Positions 28,416 through 39,061 of a stretch of DNA of 45,700 bases are shown here, piece by piece; the stretch's first letter is position 1, and the number at the start of each line of letters is the position of its first letter. A program made the translations under genes and the position numbers. A model generated the notes under the pieces. It did not search any database, was not told where the DNA came from, and saw only the letters and a program-made list of their open reading frames with translations. Source of the DNA: Bacteroidales bacterium (GTDB lineage: Bacteria; Bacteroidota; Bacteroidia; Bacteroidales; Prolixibacteraceae); assembly GCA_031285325.1 (NCBI GenBank), contig JAITWJ010000073.1:1-45700 (forward strand), given 5' to 3'.

Positions 28416-29921
28416 ATGCAAATACATAATTTAGTTCTGGCACTGTTGACGGCAATAGCCGTAATGTCATGTTCGCAAAAGCCAGGCGGGACATCCGAAG
28501 AACATGGCCACGATGAAAATTTGTTTCTCACAGGATATAGCAATGATTTTGAAGTTTTTGCCGAAGCAACGCCTTTTGTCGTCGGACAACAAAGCGATAT
28601 ATTAGCCCACTTCTCCTACTTGGAGAATTTTAAACCGTTAAAAGAAGGAAGTATAACTGTCAGTCTTATTGTTGGTACGGATGGAGTACGTCAAACTATA
28701 GAGAAACCTTTAAGAGACGGGATTTTCCAATTTTCGATTAAACCTGCCACAATAGGTACGGGTAAGTTGATCTTCGATATTACTACTCCCGACAAGACTT
28801 CACAGATTATTCTTTCAGACATCAAAATATATGATGATGAACACGATGCACAACATGCCGCCATAGATGCTGTCGTAGAAAGCAGTAATGGCGTCTTTTT
28901 CTATAAAGAACAAAGCTGGAAAGTAGATTTCGCTACCGAAGAGATTAAATATGAACCTTTCGGACAAATCATAAGAACTACGGCACAGATACAACCTTCG
29001 CAAATTGACGAAAAGGTTGTGGTTGCCAAAGCAAGTGGTATCGTTCTGTTTTCCAATGATGATATTGTAGACGGAAAAGCAGTAAATACCGGTCAGTCCA
29101 TGTTTTCAATAGAAAGCAGCGGACTGGCAGATAATAACATGGATGTGCGCTATAGCGAAGTGGTTTCCGAATACAACAAGACAAAAGCGGATTATGAACG
29201 TAAAAAAGAACTTGCCAAAGACCGCATCGTTTCGGAAAGAGATTTGCTTGAAACCGAAACAGCATACAAAAACGCTGAAGTAGTGTATCACAATCTCCGT
29301 AAAAACTTTTCATCCGGCAAACAGGTCATTTCCTCACCTATGAACGGATTTGTAAAACAGGTTTTAGTCCGTAATGGAGAATATGCCGAAGCCGGACAGC
29401 CTGTACTTATTGTTTCCCAGAATAATGATTTGCTGATAAAAGCTGAATTGCAGCCAAAGTATTTTGATGTGCTTAGCAGCATCGTTTCTGCAAACCTGAA
29501 GGTTATGAATAGCAACCTGTCTTATACACTTGATGAACTGAATGGGAAAGTCGTTTCTTTCGGCAAATCAACATATTTAAACAACCCGCTTATTCCGGTT
29601 GTATTTCAGGTAAGAAATAACATAGGCTTACTTCCGGGAAGTTTTGTGGAAATGTATATTAAACTGCAAACCAACAATAATGCGCTTGTTGTTCCTAATG
29701 GGGCAATTGTGGAAGAAATGGGAACATACTTTGTCTTTGTCCAGCTTACGCCTGAATACTTTGAGAAAAGGCCTGTGAAAAAAGGGACAACAGATGGTTT
29801 CAGGACAGAAATCATAGAAGGTATATACCCAAACGAACGGGTGGTAAGCAAGGGAGCCATTTTAGTTAAACTCGCACAAGCTTCTGGAGCATTGGACGCT
29901 CATTCAGGTCATGTGCATTAA
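28416..29921 (+). CDS. efflux RND transporter periplasmic adaptor subunit (CusB/CzcB-like)
   Basis: Lipoprotein signal MSCSQK; ISSPMNGFVKQVLVRNGEYAEAGQPVLIVS; VPNGAIVEEMGTYFVFVQ. Confidence 0.93.
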   Translation: MQIHNLVLALLTAIAVMSCSQKPGGTSEEHGHDENLFLTGYSNDFEVFAEATPFVVGQQSDILAHFSYLENFKPLKEGSITVSLIVGTDGVRQTIEKPLRDGIFQFSIKPATIGTGKLIFDITTPDKTSQIILSDIKIYDDEHDAQHAAIDAVVESSNGVFFYKEQSWKVDFATEEIKYEPFGQIIRTTAQIQPSQIDEKVVVAKASGIVLFSNDDIVDGKAVNTGQSMFSIESSGLADNNMDVRYSEVVSEYNKTKADYERKKELAKDRIVSERDLLETETAYKNAEVVYHNLRKNFSSGKQVISSPMNGFVKQVLVRNGEYAEAGQPVLIVSQNNDLLIKAELQPKYFDVLSSIVSANLKVMNSNLSYTLDELNGKVVSFGKSTYLNNPLIPVVFQVRNNIGLLPGSFVEMYIKLQTNNNALVVPNGAIVEEMGTYFVFVQLTPEYFEKRPVKKGTTDGFRTEIIEGIYPNERVVSKGAILVKLAQASGALDAHSGHVH

Positions 29922-29933
29922 TACCATAGAGAG

Positions 29934-32900
29934 ATGTTAAACAAGATAATTAAGTTCTCTCTTAATAATAAGTTATTTATATTATTAGGAGCGATATTAT
30001 TGATTGTCGGCGGAATCTATACCTCTCAAAAGATGGATATCGATGTATTCCCCGACCTGACAGCCCCCACGGTGGTGGTTATGGCCGATGCACATGGTAT
30101 GGCAGCCGAAGAAGTGGAACGTTTGGTTACTTTCCCAATCGAAACAGCCGTAAACGGCGCAACCGATGTACGCCGTGTCCGTTCGGCTTCGATGCAGGGA
30201 TATTCTTTTGTATGGGTTGAGTTCGACTGGGGAGCCGATATCTTTAAAGTCCGGCAGATTGTAAGCGAGAAGATGGTTACACTCGGTAATTCTTTACCTG
30301 CCGGCGTTGTCCCCGTTCTTGCCCCTCAATCCAGCGTAATGGGCGAAATCCTTTTTATCGGATTACAGGCCGATTCCACTTCGATGATGGAACTTCGCAC
30401 ATTAGCCGACTGGGTGGTTAAGCCTGCTATTTTAGCTACCGGCGGCGTATCGCAGGTTACAATAATTGGCGGCGATTACAAACAATATCAAATACTTGCC
30501 GATCCCGGGCGGATGAACGTCTATGGAGTAACAATGAGTGAACTCGAAAACGTAGGCAGAACATTCAGCGATAATTCCTCGGGCGGTGTGGTACGCGATT
30601 ATGGCAATGAATATGCATTGCGTGGAATAGCACGTACAAACGGGTTGGAAGAGCTGGGCATCACCTTCGTTAAAACAGTTAACGGAAAGCCGGTTGTTGT
30701 TTCAGATGTGGCGGATGTGGTTATCGGAAGTGGTGTGAAAATGGGCTATGCTTCACAGAATGCCCAGCCTTCGGTGATTATTTCCGTGTCGAAACAACCC
30801 AATATAAACACGCTGAACGTTACTGAGAACATCGAACGGAATCTGGATGGAATACAAAAATCATTGCCGTATGATGTCCGGATGGATACAAAGATTTTCC
30901 GTCAGGCTGACTTTATTGAAGCATCGGTAGGCAATGTCGGACGTGCCCTTATTGAAGGCGCAGTATTTGTTGTTATCATTCTATTCCTGTTTTTAGGCAG
31001 TTTCCGCACCACAGTTATTTCGATTATTGCCATTCCGTTATCCTTGCTTGGAACAGTTATTATCCTGTACCTTTTAGGCATGAATATAAACACTATGACA
31101 CTGGGAGGAATGTGTATTGCCATAGGATCTTTGGTTGACGATGCCATTATAGACGTTGAGAATGTGTATAAACGACTGCGGCAAAACAACAAAAAACCCA
31201 GAGAGGAACGGGAGCCGGTCTTTAATGTCGTATTTGAAGCTTCGAAAGAAATCCGCGCGTCTATCCTGAATGCTACTTTCATCATTATCGTTGCGTTTGT
31301 ACCGTTATTCTTTCTTTCGGGAATGGAAGGGCGTATGCTCAAACCGCTGGGGGTAGCTTACATAATCTCCCTGTTTATGTCGTTAATTGTAGCTATGACC
31401 GTTACCCCGTTGATGTGCCGCCTGATGTTGTCCGGCAAAAAATATCTGGATAAAAAAGACAAAGACAGTTGGCTTACACGCAAGCTGCTGGCATTCTATT
31501 ACAAAACCCTGAACTGGGCGCTTAACAATAAAAAGAAAGTATTATATCCGGCCATCGCTGTATTTATCATTACCTTGGTACTGTTCTTCACTATGGGACA
31601 GAGCTTCCTCCCCGACTTTAACGAAGGCTCCCTAACCATTTCCGCAGTTACCAAACCGGGTGTTTCGTTAGAAGAAAGCCAGCGTTTGGGTAACCTTATG
31701 GAAAGCGAGTTGCTTAAAATACCCGAAATTACCCATACTGCCCGCCGTACAGGCCGTGGTGAACTCGACGAACATTCGCAGGCAACGAACAGCGCCGAGA
31801 TAGATGTCAATTTCCAGCTTGAAGACAGGAACAGGGATGCGTTTTTCGCCGATGTGCGGGAAAAACTGGCAGGCGTTCCAGGTGTTGCCGCTACCGTTGG
31901 GCAGCCTCTCGGGCACCGTATCGACCACATGCTTTCGGGAACACGGGCAAATATCGCCATCAAATTATTCGGAACAGATTTAAGCCGGCTTTTCATCATG
32001 GCGAATCAAATCCAGTCTTCAATACATGGAATTGACGGGCTTGTAGATGTTTCCGTTGAGCAACAAACCGAAACTCCGCAAATACAAGTACGTGCCAACA
32101 GGGGTATGCTTGCCCGTTACGGTATATCAATAGAAGATTTTAATAAGTTTATCGAACTGGCTTTTGCCGGAGAAAAGATAGCTGATATTTACGAAGGGCA
32201 GCGAAGTTTCGATCTGGTATTAAGATTAAACAAAAACTATACTGAGAATATTGAGCAGATAAAATCGGCGCTGATTGACACCGGAAACGGAAGCAAAATA
32301 CCGCTTGAAGAAGTAGCCGAGATTGTCTCCGTTGGCGGGCCAAACTTCATCAGCCGCGAAAACGTACAGCGTAAAATTGTTGTCTCCGCAAATGTATCGG
32401 GCAGAGACCTGAAAGGAGTTGTTGACGATATCAAAAAGAAAATAGACAGCGGCATTTCTTTGCCCGAAGGTTACAGGATTGAGTACGGCGGACAGTTTGA
32501 AAGCGCAGAAAGCGCTGCCCGTACACTGTTTATTGCCTCACTGCTGGCTATTTGTGTAATTTTCATGTTGCTTTATGGCGAATTCAAAAACCTCACACTG
32601 TCGGCTATTGTATTGGTAAACCTGCCGCTGGCTTTAATCGGCGGCGTATTGGCTGTATTCTTCACTTCACGAATCGTAAGCATACCGTCTATTATCGGGT
32701 TTATTACCCTGTTCGGCATTGCTACCCGTAACGGGATATTGCTTATTTCAAAATACCAGCACATGCAGCAAACCAATATGTCATTACACGAAACGGTATT
32801 AAATGGTTCGCTCGACAGGTTAAACCCTATTCTTATGACTGCCCTTACCGCCGCTTTGGCTCTTATCCCGCTTGTGTTTAATGGCGATAAGGCGGGAAAC

Positions 32901-33032
32901 GAAATACAAAGCCCTATGGCAGTAGTTGTTCTTGGAGGACTGTTAACATCAACCCTTCTGAATATATACATCGTACCAATTGTATATGAATTATTACAAA
33001 AAAGAAAACACAACTATGAAAAATATAATTAA
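29934..33032 (+). CDS. heavy-metal efflux RND permease (CusA/CzcA family)
   Basis: 1032 aa; DIDVFPDLTAPTVVVM, ETAVNGATDVRRVRSAS, GSLVDDAIIDVENVYKRL. Confidence 0.95.
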   Translation: MLNKIIKFSLNNKLFILLGAILLIVGGIYTSQKMDIDVFPDLTAPTVVVMADAHGMAAEEVERLVTFPIETAVNGATDVRRVRSASMQGYSFVWVEFDWGADIFKVRQIVSEKMVTLGNSLPAGVVPVLAPQSSVMGEILFIGLQADSTSMMELRTLADWVVKPAILATGGVSQVTIIGGDYKQYQILADPGRMNVYGVTMSELENVGRTFSDNSSGGVVRDYGNEYALRGIARTNGLEELGITFVKTVNGKPVVVSDVADVVIGSGVKMGYASQNAQPSVIISVSKQPNINTLNVTENIERNLDGIQKSLPYDVRMDTKIFRQADFIEASVGNVGRALIEGAVFVVIILFLFLGSFRTTVISIIAIPLSLLGTVIILYLLGMNINTMTLGGMCIAIGSLVDDAIIDVENVYKRLRQNNKKPREEREPVFNVVFEASKEIRASILNATFIIIVAFVPLFFLSGMEGRMLKPLGVAYIISLFMSLIVAMTVTPLMCRLMLSGKKYLDKKDKDSWLTRKLLAFYYKTLNWALNNKKKVLYPAIAVFIITLVLFFTMGQSFLPDFNEGSLTISAVTKPGVSLEESQRLGNLMESELLKIPEITHTARRTGRGELDEHSQATNSAEIDVNFQLEDRNRDAFFADVREKLAGVPGVAATVGQPLGHRIDHMLSGTRANIAIKLFGTDLSRLFIMANQIQSSIHGIDGLVDVSVEQQTETPQIQVRANRGMLARYGISIEDFNKFIELAFAGEKIADIYEGQRSFDLVLRLNKNYTENIEQIKSALIDTGNGSKIPLEEVAEIVSVGGPNFISRENVQRKIVVSANVSGRDLKGVVDDIKKKIDSGISLPEGYRIEYGGQFESAESAARTLFIASLLAICVIFMLLYGEFKNLTLSAIVLVNLPLALIGGVLAVFFTSRIVSIPSIIGFITLFGIATRNGILLISKYQHMQQTNMSLHETVLNGSLDRLNPILMTALTAALALIPLVFNGDKAGNEIQSPMAVVVLGGLLTSTLLNIYIVPIVYELLQKRKHNYEKYN

Positions 33033-34269
33033 GAGAAAGCAACAGGCAGTAATGCCCAAGGCTTTACCCTGCGCACGCATTTTGAACACCGCTAAACCGT
33101 TAATAATTAGTATGCTGTTCACGTTAATTATTGTTCAGGTTACGGCGCAAAGCGAAGTTGAAACCGTAATGAAAGCAATAGAAACAAACAGTACTGCTTT
33201 AAGTGCATTACGCGAACAAATGGAAGCTCAAAAGTTGGGCGCCAGAACAGATATTTACCTTCAGAACCCCGAAATTGAGTTCAATTATCTCTGGGGAAAC
33301 CCATCTTCAATAGGAAATAGAACAGATATAAACATCACACAGTCGTTCGATTTCCCTACCGCCTACGGGTACAGGAATAAAATATCGAAACTGGAAAACG
33401 CCAATGCGGAACTCCTGTATAAATCCGGACGCATAAACCTGTTATTGCGGGCAAAGCAGGTTTGTATCGAGCTCGTTTATTACAACGCCCTCGCCAAAGA
33501 ATATGCCGCAAGGTTAACCAATGCAGAACGTATTGCCGCAGCCTTTCAGGCGCTGTTCGACAAAGGAGATGCCAATGTAATTGAAAACAACAAGGCTAAA
33601 CTTAACCTTACAACCGTTAGAAATGAAATTGAGCGTATTGAAATTGAAAAAACTTCATTGTTAAACGAATTACAGGCTTTAAACGGCGGCATAGAAATAC
33701 CGTTCGCCACTGCCGAATATTCCGACCATACCCTCCCTGCCAGTTTTAGCCATTGGTACGGTATGGCAGAATCAAAAAATCCGGTATTGCAGTATGTAAG
33801 AAGAGAAATAGAAATCGGGCAGCAACAGGTTAAACTCAATACCGCTTTAGGACTGCCTAAATTCAACGCAGGCTATATGAGCGAAAAAGTTGACGGAGAA
33901 CGTTACCAGGGAATTACCGTTGGCGTATCAGTGCCTTTATGGGAAAACAGGAACAGGGTAAAACAGGCCAAAGCACAGGTACGGGCTGCTGAAAAAACGC
34001 TCGAAGACACAAAAATTCAGTTCTACAGCAACCTGCAAAACCTGTTTGTGAAATCTTCCAGACTGCGGCAAAACGCCCTGCAATACCGCCATGCACTGTC
34101 AGCATACAGTAATAATGCATTTTTACAGAAAGCGCTTGATGCGGGAGAACTGTCACTGTTAAATTACCTGCTCGAAATAGAGTATTATTATGATGCGATG
34201 AATAATATGATGGAGGCGGAGAGAGATTTTAATCTTTCGCTGGCCGAATTATCGGCAGTAGAACTATAA
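33016..34269 (+). CDS. TolC family outer-membrane factor
   Basis: Start at internal ATG 33016 favoured over 32980; TDINITQSFDFPTAYGYRNKISK; GVSVPLWENRNRVKQAKAQVRAAEKTLED. Confidence 0.9.
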   Translation: MKNIIKRKQQAVMPKALPCARILNTAKPLIISMLFTLIIVQVTAQSEVETVMKAIETNSTALSALREQMEAQKLGARTDIYLQNPEIEFNYLWGNPSSIGNRTDINITQSFDFPTAYGYRNKISKLENANAELLYKSGRINLLLRAKQVCIELVYYNALAKEYAARLTNAERIAAAFQALFDKGDANVIENNKAKLNLTTVRNEIERIEIEKTSLLNELQALNGGIEIPFATAEYSDHTLPASFSHWYGMAESKNPVLQYVRREIEIGQQQVKLNTALGLPKFNAGYMSEKVDGERYQGITVGVSVPLWENRNRVKQAKAQVRAAEKTLEDTKIQFYSNLQNLFVKSSRLRQNALQYRHALSAYSNNAFLQKALDAGELSLLNYLLEIEYYYDAMNNMMEAERDFNLSLAELSAVEL

Positions 34270-34284
34270 AAACCTTACATACAA

Positions 34285-34865
34285 TCGACAGTTGATAATT
34301 GACAATTGACAATGGGCTGCTGCGTCATTGCGAACCCGGCAGGGTGAAGCAATCCGGGGTAATTAATAATTGAAAATTGACAATTGATAATTAGTAATGA
34401 ATAACTGTCAACTGTAAATTGTTAACTGTCAATTATACATTATCCATTATCAACAGTCAACCGTCCATTGTCAATTCCACCTGCCACCGTTGCCCCGTTC
34501 CCCGCAATGATGCCAACAAGTGCGAAACTGCTTTCACCATACGATGAAACCATGTTTGAAGGCTTGGAGATACTTTCACCATACGATGAAACTGTGTTTT
34601 CGGGCGGAAAGGTACTTTCCTCAAACGAGGAAACTATGTTTTCGGGCGGAAATGTACTTTCCTCAAGCGGGGAAACTATGTTTTCGGGCGGAAAGGTACT
34701 TTCCTCAAACGGGGAAACTATGTTTTCGGGCGTGAAGGTACTTTCCTCAAACGATGAAACTATGTTTTCGGGCGTGAACATACTTTCATCAAATGGGGAA
34801 ACCACCTCGAAGCAGTTAATGGAAGTGTCTCGAAGAAAACTTGTCAGGTAAATTCAAAACAGTTT
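34285..34865 (+). repeat. composite intergenic repeat element, locus C, with six full 42-bp hairpin units
   Basis: Units 34531-34782 plus partial to 34806 (CTTTCCTCAAACGAGGAAACTATGTTTTCGGGCGGAAAGGTA); right end AAATTCAAAACAGTTT 34850-34865. Confidence 0.9.
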
Positions 34866-37758
34866 ATAAATAAACACTGTTCCGGTTACTTTTTGCCAGT
34901 TCTTCTTTAAGATATTTTGCTGTGAACGATATTTTGTTGTTTATGATTTCTTCCGGTGTTCCGGCACAGATAATTTCGCCGCCGTTTTTGCCGCCTTCAG
35001 GCCCTAAGTCGATAACATAATCAGCTACTTTTATCACATCCATGTTGTGTTCAATTACAATAACGGTATTCCCTTTATCAACCAACCTGTTCAGCACGTC
35101 GAGCAACATGCGGATGTCTTCAAAATGAAGGCCTGTTGTTGGTTCATCGAGAATATAAACAGTTTTTCCTGTTTCGCGTTTGGCAAGTTCGGCTGCTAAT
35201 TTTACCCGCTGCGATTCGCCTCCGGAAAGCGTTGTTGACGGTTGGCCGAGCGTAATGTAACCAAGCCCTACTTCCTGCAAAATTTTGAGTTTTGAAGATA
35301 TTGAAGGTATATTTTCAAAAAAATCAACCCCCTGGTTTATCGTCATGTCAAGTACATCACTTATCGATTTTCCCTTATATTTTATTTCAAGTGTTTCACG
35401 ATTGTAGCGTTTGCCGTTACATTTGCCGCACTGAACATGAACATCTGGCAGAAAATTCATCTCAATAAGTTTCATTCCTCCGCCTTCACACTCTTCGCAC
35501 CGCCCGCCTCTAACATTGAAAGAAAACCGCCCCGGTTTATAAGCTCTCATTTTGGCTTCGGGCAACATGGTAAATAAATTTCGAATATCTGAGAAAATGT
35601 TGGTATATGTTACCGGATTCGATCGCGGAGTGCGCCCAATAGGAGATTGGTCAACACGAATTACACTTTTAATTAATTCAATGCCTTCTACACTTTTGTA
35701 TGGCAGCGGATCGTCAAGCGATTTGTAAAAATGCTGGCTCAGAACAGGCTGTAAAGTGGCGTTTATAAGGGTCGATTTTCCGCTTCCCGAAACGCCTGTT
35801 ACGCAAATAAATTTTCCAAGCGGAATACTTAAGTCCACATTCTTGAGATTATTGCCTGAACATCCGAAAATCTTCAGAAAACTGTTTCCCTCGCTTCTTC
35901 TTGTCTTTGGTATTTCAATTTGCCTGAAATTATTAAGGTATTCTGAAGTTAATGTTTTAATGGTTAAAAAATATTCAGGCTTTCCGGCAGCTACAATTTC
36001 ACCTCCGTGCCTGCCTGCCCGAGGCCCCATATCAATAATATAATCGGCATGAAACATAGTTTCCTTATCATGTTCAACTACTATTACCGAATTACCCGAA
36101 TCGCGCAGTTGCTCCAATGCGTGTATCAGTTTCATGTTATCGCGGTGATGCAGTCCAATACTGGGTTCATCGAGTATATAAAGTACATTTATCAGTTGCG
36201 AACCTATCTGCGTAGCCAACCTTATACGCTGCGATTCGCCGCCGGAAAGCGTTTGTGCCGTGCGGTCGAGCGAAAGGTAATTAAGACCGACACCGAGCGT
36301 AAAACTCAGGCGGTTTCGGATTTCTTTTATTACTTCGCCGGCAATTTTACGTTGCCTGTCTGTTATACGGTCTTCCAAATTTGAAAACCAGTTCCATAAT
36401 TCATCCAAATCCATGCGTGCAAGCTCAGAAATATTCTTCCCATCAATTTTAAAGTGAAGCGATTCTTTTTTTAGCCGTAACCCATTACACTCAGTACATG
36501 TAGAAGTCTTCACAAATTGCCCTGCCCATTTCTGTGCGTTTTTCGATGGATTGTCTTCTCTCTGGCTGTTAATGTATTTTATTATGCCCTCATAAGCCGT
36601 CATGTAATTCATGCCTGCGCCAAGAGGTGTATTCTTTAGATGGATGCGTTCATTTGTACCAAAGAGTACGGCTTGCAGGCTTTCTTCTGAAATATTATTT
36701 ATCGGAGTTGTAAGGTTAAAATCTAATTTTTCTCCCAATGCTTCAATCTGCCAAAAAATCAGAGAATTTTTATATGAACCCAGAGGAGCAATCCCCCCTT
36801 TTCCAATACTTTTGGTTTTATCAGGGATTATTTTATCCATATCTATTTCGGTTACACGCCCCAGGCCGTTGCAGCGCTGGCAGGCGCCTTGCGGCGAATT
36901 GAACGAAAAATTATGCGGCGCCGGTTCTGCATACGAAATACCTGTTGTTGGACACATGAGCAGGCGACTGTAATATTTTGTGGTTTTCGTTTCACTGTCG
37001 AGTATCATTAAAATACCTTGACTGTTTTTCATGGCTGTTTGTACCGAATTTCTTAGCCGTACTTCTCCGGCATCGTCAACTACAATTTTGTCTATTACAA
37101 TTTCAATGAAATGGTTTTTATATCTGTCAACGCGGTAATTGTGTTTCAGTTCGGTAATTTCACCATCGATACGCACATGCAGGAATCCTTTGCGCAAAAT
37201 TTGCTCGAAAAGTTCACGGTAATGTCCTTTACGGCCTTTTACCACAGGAGAAAGTATGTAAATTCGTTTTCCTGCAAAATCATCTTTAATGAGCCGTATA
37301 ATTTTTTCGTCGGTATATTTTACCATTTTCTCGCCGGTATTGTACGAAAAAGCTTCGCCGGCACGGGCAAAAAGCAAACGCATAAAATCATATATCTCGG
37401 TAACAGTACCAACTGTTGAACGTGGGTTAAGCGAAGTTACCTTTTGTTCTATGGCAATTACAGGGCTTAATCCGGTAATTTTGTCAACATCCGGACGTTC
37501 CATATTCCCAAGGAAAGATCTGGCATAAGCAGAAAATGTTTCAATGTAGCGACGCTGGCCCTCAGCATATATGGTATCGAACGCAAGCGAAGACTTTCCA
37601 CTTCCGCTTAGCCCTGTAATTACGGTAAGTTTGTTTCTTGGAATCTTAACATTAATATTTTTAAGATTATGTACTCTTGCGCCAATTATCAAAATAGATT
37701 CTTCATCGTCAATAAGCTCAATGTCTTCACTTATTTTTGGCATGTTTGAAATATTCAT
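34864..37758 (-). CDS. uvrA: excinuclease ABC subunit UvrA
   Basis: VHNLKNINVKIPRNKLTVITGLSGSGKSSLAFDT; zinc-finger CxxC pairs; LSGGESQRIRLA twice; 964 aa. Confidence 0.98.
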   Translation of the reverse strand: MNISNMPKISEDIELIDDEESILIIGARVHNLKNINVKIPRNKLTVITGLSGSGKSSLAFDTIYAEGQRRYIETFSAYARSFLGNMERPDVDKITGLSPVIAIEQKVTSLNPRSTVGTVTEIYDFMRLLFARAGEAFSYNTGEKMVKYTDEKIIRLIKDDFAGKRIYILSPVVKGRKGHYRELFEQILRKGFLHVRIDGEITELKHNYRVDRYKNHFIEIVIDKIVVDDAGEVRLRNSVQTAMKNSQGILMILDSETKTTKYYSRLLMCPTTGISYAEPAPHNFSFNSPQGACQRCNGLGRVTEIDMDKIIPDKTKSIGKGGIAPLGSYKNSLIFWQIEALGEKLDFNLTTPINNISEESLQAVLFGTNERIHLKNTPLGAGMNYMTAYEGIIKYINSQREDNPSKNAQKWAGQFVKTSTCTECNGLRLKKESLHFKIDGKNISELARMDLDELWNWFSNLEDRITDRQRKIAGEVIKEIRNRLSFTLGVGLNYLSLDRTAQTLSGGESQRIRLATQIGSQLINVLYILDEPSIGLHHRDNMKLIHALEQLRDSGNSVIVVEHDKETMFHADYIIDMGPRAGRHGGEIVAAGKPEYFLTIKTLTSEYLNNFRQIEIPKTRRSEGNSFLKIFGCSGNNLKNVDLSIPLGKFICVTGVSGSGKSTLINATLQPVLSQHFYKSLDDPLPYKSVEGIELIKSVIRVDQSPIGRTPRSNPVTYTNIFSDIRNLFTMLPEAKMRAYKPGRFSFNVRGGRCEECEGGGMKLIEMNFLPDVHVQCGKCNGKRYNRETLEIKYKGKSISDVLDMTINQGVDFFENIPSISSKLKILQEVGLGYITLGQPSTTLSGGESQRVKLAAELAKRETGKTVYILDEPTTGLHFEDIRMLLDVLNRLVDKGNTVIVIEHNMDVIKVADYVIDLGPEGGKNGGEIICAGTPEEIINNKISFTAKYLKEELAKSNRNSVYL

Positions 37759-37825
37759 AAAATATATTTCTGTTTCAAATTTCCCTTAGATTTTTTTTAA
37801 GATGTTTTTATTGCAAATAATCAGA

Positions 37826-38749
37826 TTATTGCAATAATGGAATTTCAACTATATATTTTTTCCCGGGAATAACATTAAGGTAATTCTGTCTAAGCCAGGG
37901 ATTAAAATCTTTAAGCAGTTTATAGTTTACTCCCTGTTCGGCAGCAAAGGTAGCAAAATTGGTTACTGATGATGTTATTTCAATTTCGCGGGTGTTTATG
38001 ATTGGGTATTTTTCCTCATCCGGAACATAAAAGTTATATGATACGGGATTTTCCAGAATCAGTTTCAGAGCAATAATCCGGTAAACATATCTTGAAGTTT
38101 CTTCGCTGAAAAGCAAATCGTAGTAAGAATTTATTTTTTGCATTTCTATTTGCCGGTTAACTCCTGTTAATCCTGCATTATACGAAGCAGCGACCATCGA
38201 CCAACTGCCATATCTTTTATATGAATTAAGCAAATAATCGCATGCAGCGTAAGTTGATTTTTTAATATTGTAACGTTCATCTATTTCATTATTTGCAGTT
38301 AGCCCGTATTGCTGTGCTGTAGTTTTCAGGAATTGCCATAATCCGACAGCATTAGCGGGCGAAACTGCGCGCGGGTTTAAACCGCTTTCGGCTACTGCAA
38401 GGTATTTAAAATCGTCCGGTACACCTTTTTCTTGCAGAATAGGTTCTATTACTGAAAAATAGCGGGGCGCAAGTTTAATAAGCCTGATAGTTTGTGAATG
38501 AAGATAGGCGTTTACAAGAAGTTCACGGTCGAGCGACTCTTTAATGTAAAATTTTTCAAGTGGAATTTGTTCGCCTGCAAATTCTACTTTTTCCGGTATT
38601 TTAACTGTATTGTATGTGATTTTTGTTTCAATGGGATTAACGTTTTCCGGATCATCATTTTTTACTGAACTTAAAACCAGAAAAATTACAATTGCCTTAA
38701 CGGCAATTACTGTCGGCAAAATTATTCTCCCCAATATTTTATTTTTCAT
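37826..38749 (-). CDS. lytic transglycosylase (SLT domain)
   Basis: LAVAESGLNPRAVSPANAVGLWQF...YNAGLTGVNRQI. Confidence 0.92.
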   Translation of the reverse strand: MKNKILGRIILPTVIAVKAIVIFLVLSSVKNDDPENVNPIETKITYNTVKIPEKVEFAGEQIPLEKFYIKESLDRELLVNAYLHSQTIRLIKLAPRYFSVIEPILQEKGVPDDFKYLAVAESGLNPRAVSPANAVGLWQFLKTTAQQYGLTANNEIDERYNIKKSTYAACDYLLNSYKRYGSWSMVAASYNAGLTGVNRQIEMQKINSYYDLLFSEETSRYVYRIIALKLILENPVSYNFYVPDEEKYPIINTREIEITSSVTNFATFAAEQGVNYKLLKDFNPWLRQNYLNVIPGKKYIVEIPLLQ

Positions 38750-39061
38750 CTTGCTGTATTGTTATAAACTGTTTATTTTTCAAGGTAGTTTTATGTACTG
38801 TAATCAGCCATATTTTACATGCACAGTGCAAATTTTCAGGCTAACCCTGACCTAAAAACAATGGCAATTTACAGAAAATATGCTATACAGCAAAAAAGAG
38901 AACATCTTTCTTAAATACTAACTCTTTTACATAACCAAGTATGGGGGAATAATCAGATTAAAAAATATTTGACGGAATATTTGGCGTATTTGAAATTTTT
39001 ATATTTTTCGCACAGATAAAATTATAATTTAAACTTAACTTTTTTACTGGCTTTCAAGAAA

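Noticed and set aside
30902-31342. Antisense ORFs within the RND permease (and similar shadows over uvrA, hydG, helicase)
   Set aside because: Strong sense-strand homology explains the locus; antisense frames lack family signatures
34531-34806. CRISPR-like array at locus C (also the arrays at A, B, D)
   Set aside because: Units are contiguous 41-42 bp tandem repeats with no unique spacers, and no cas genes are present
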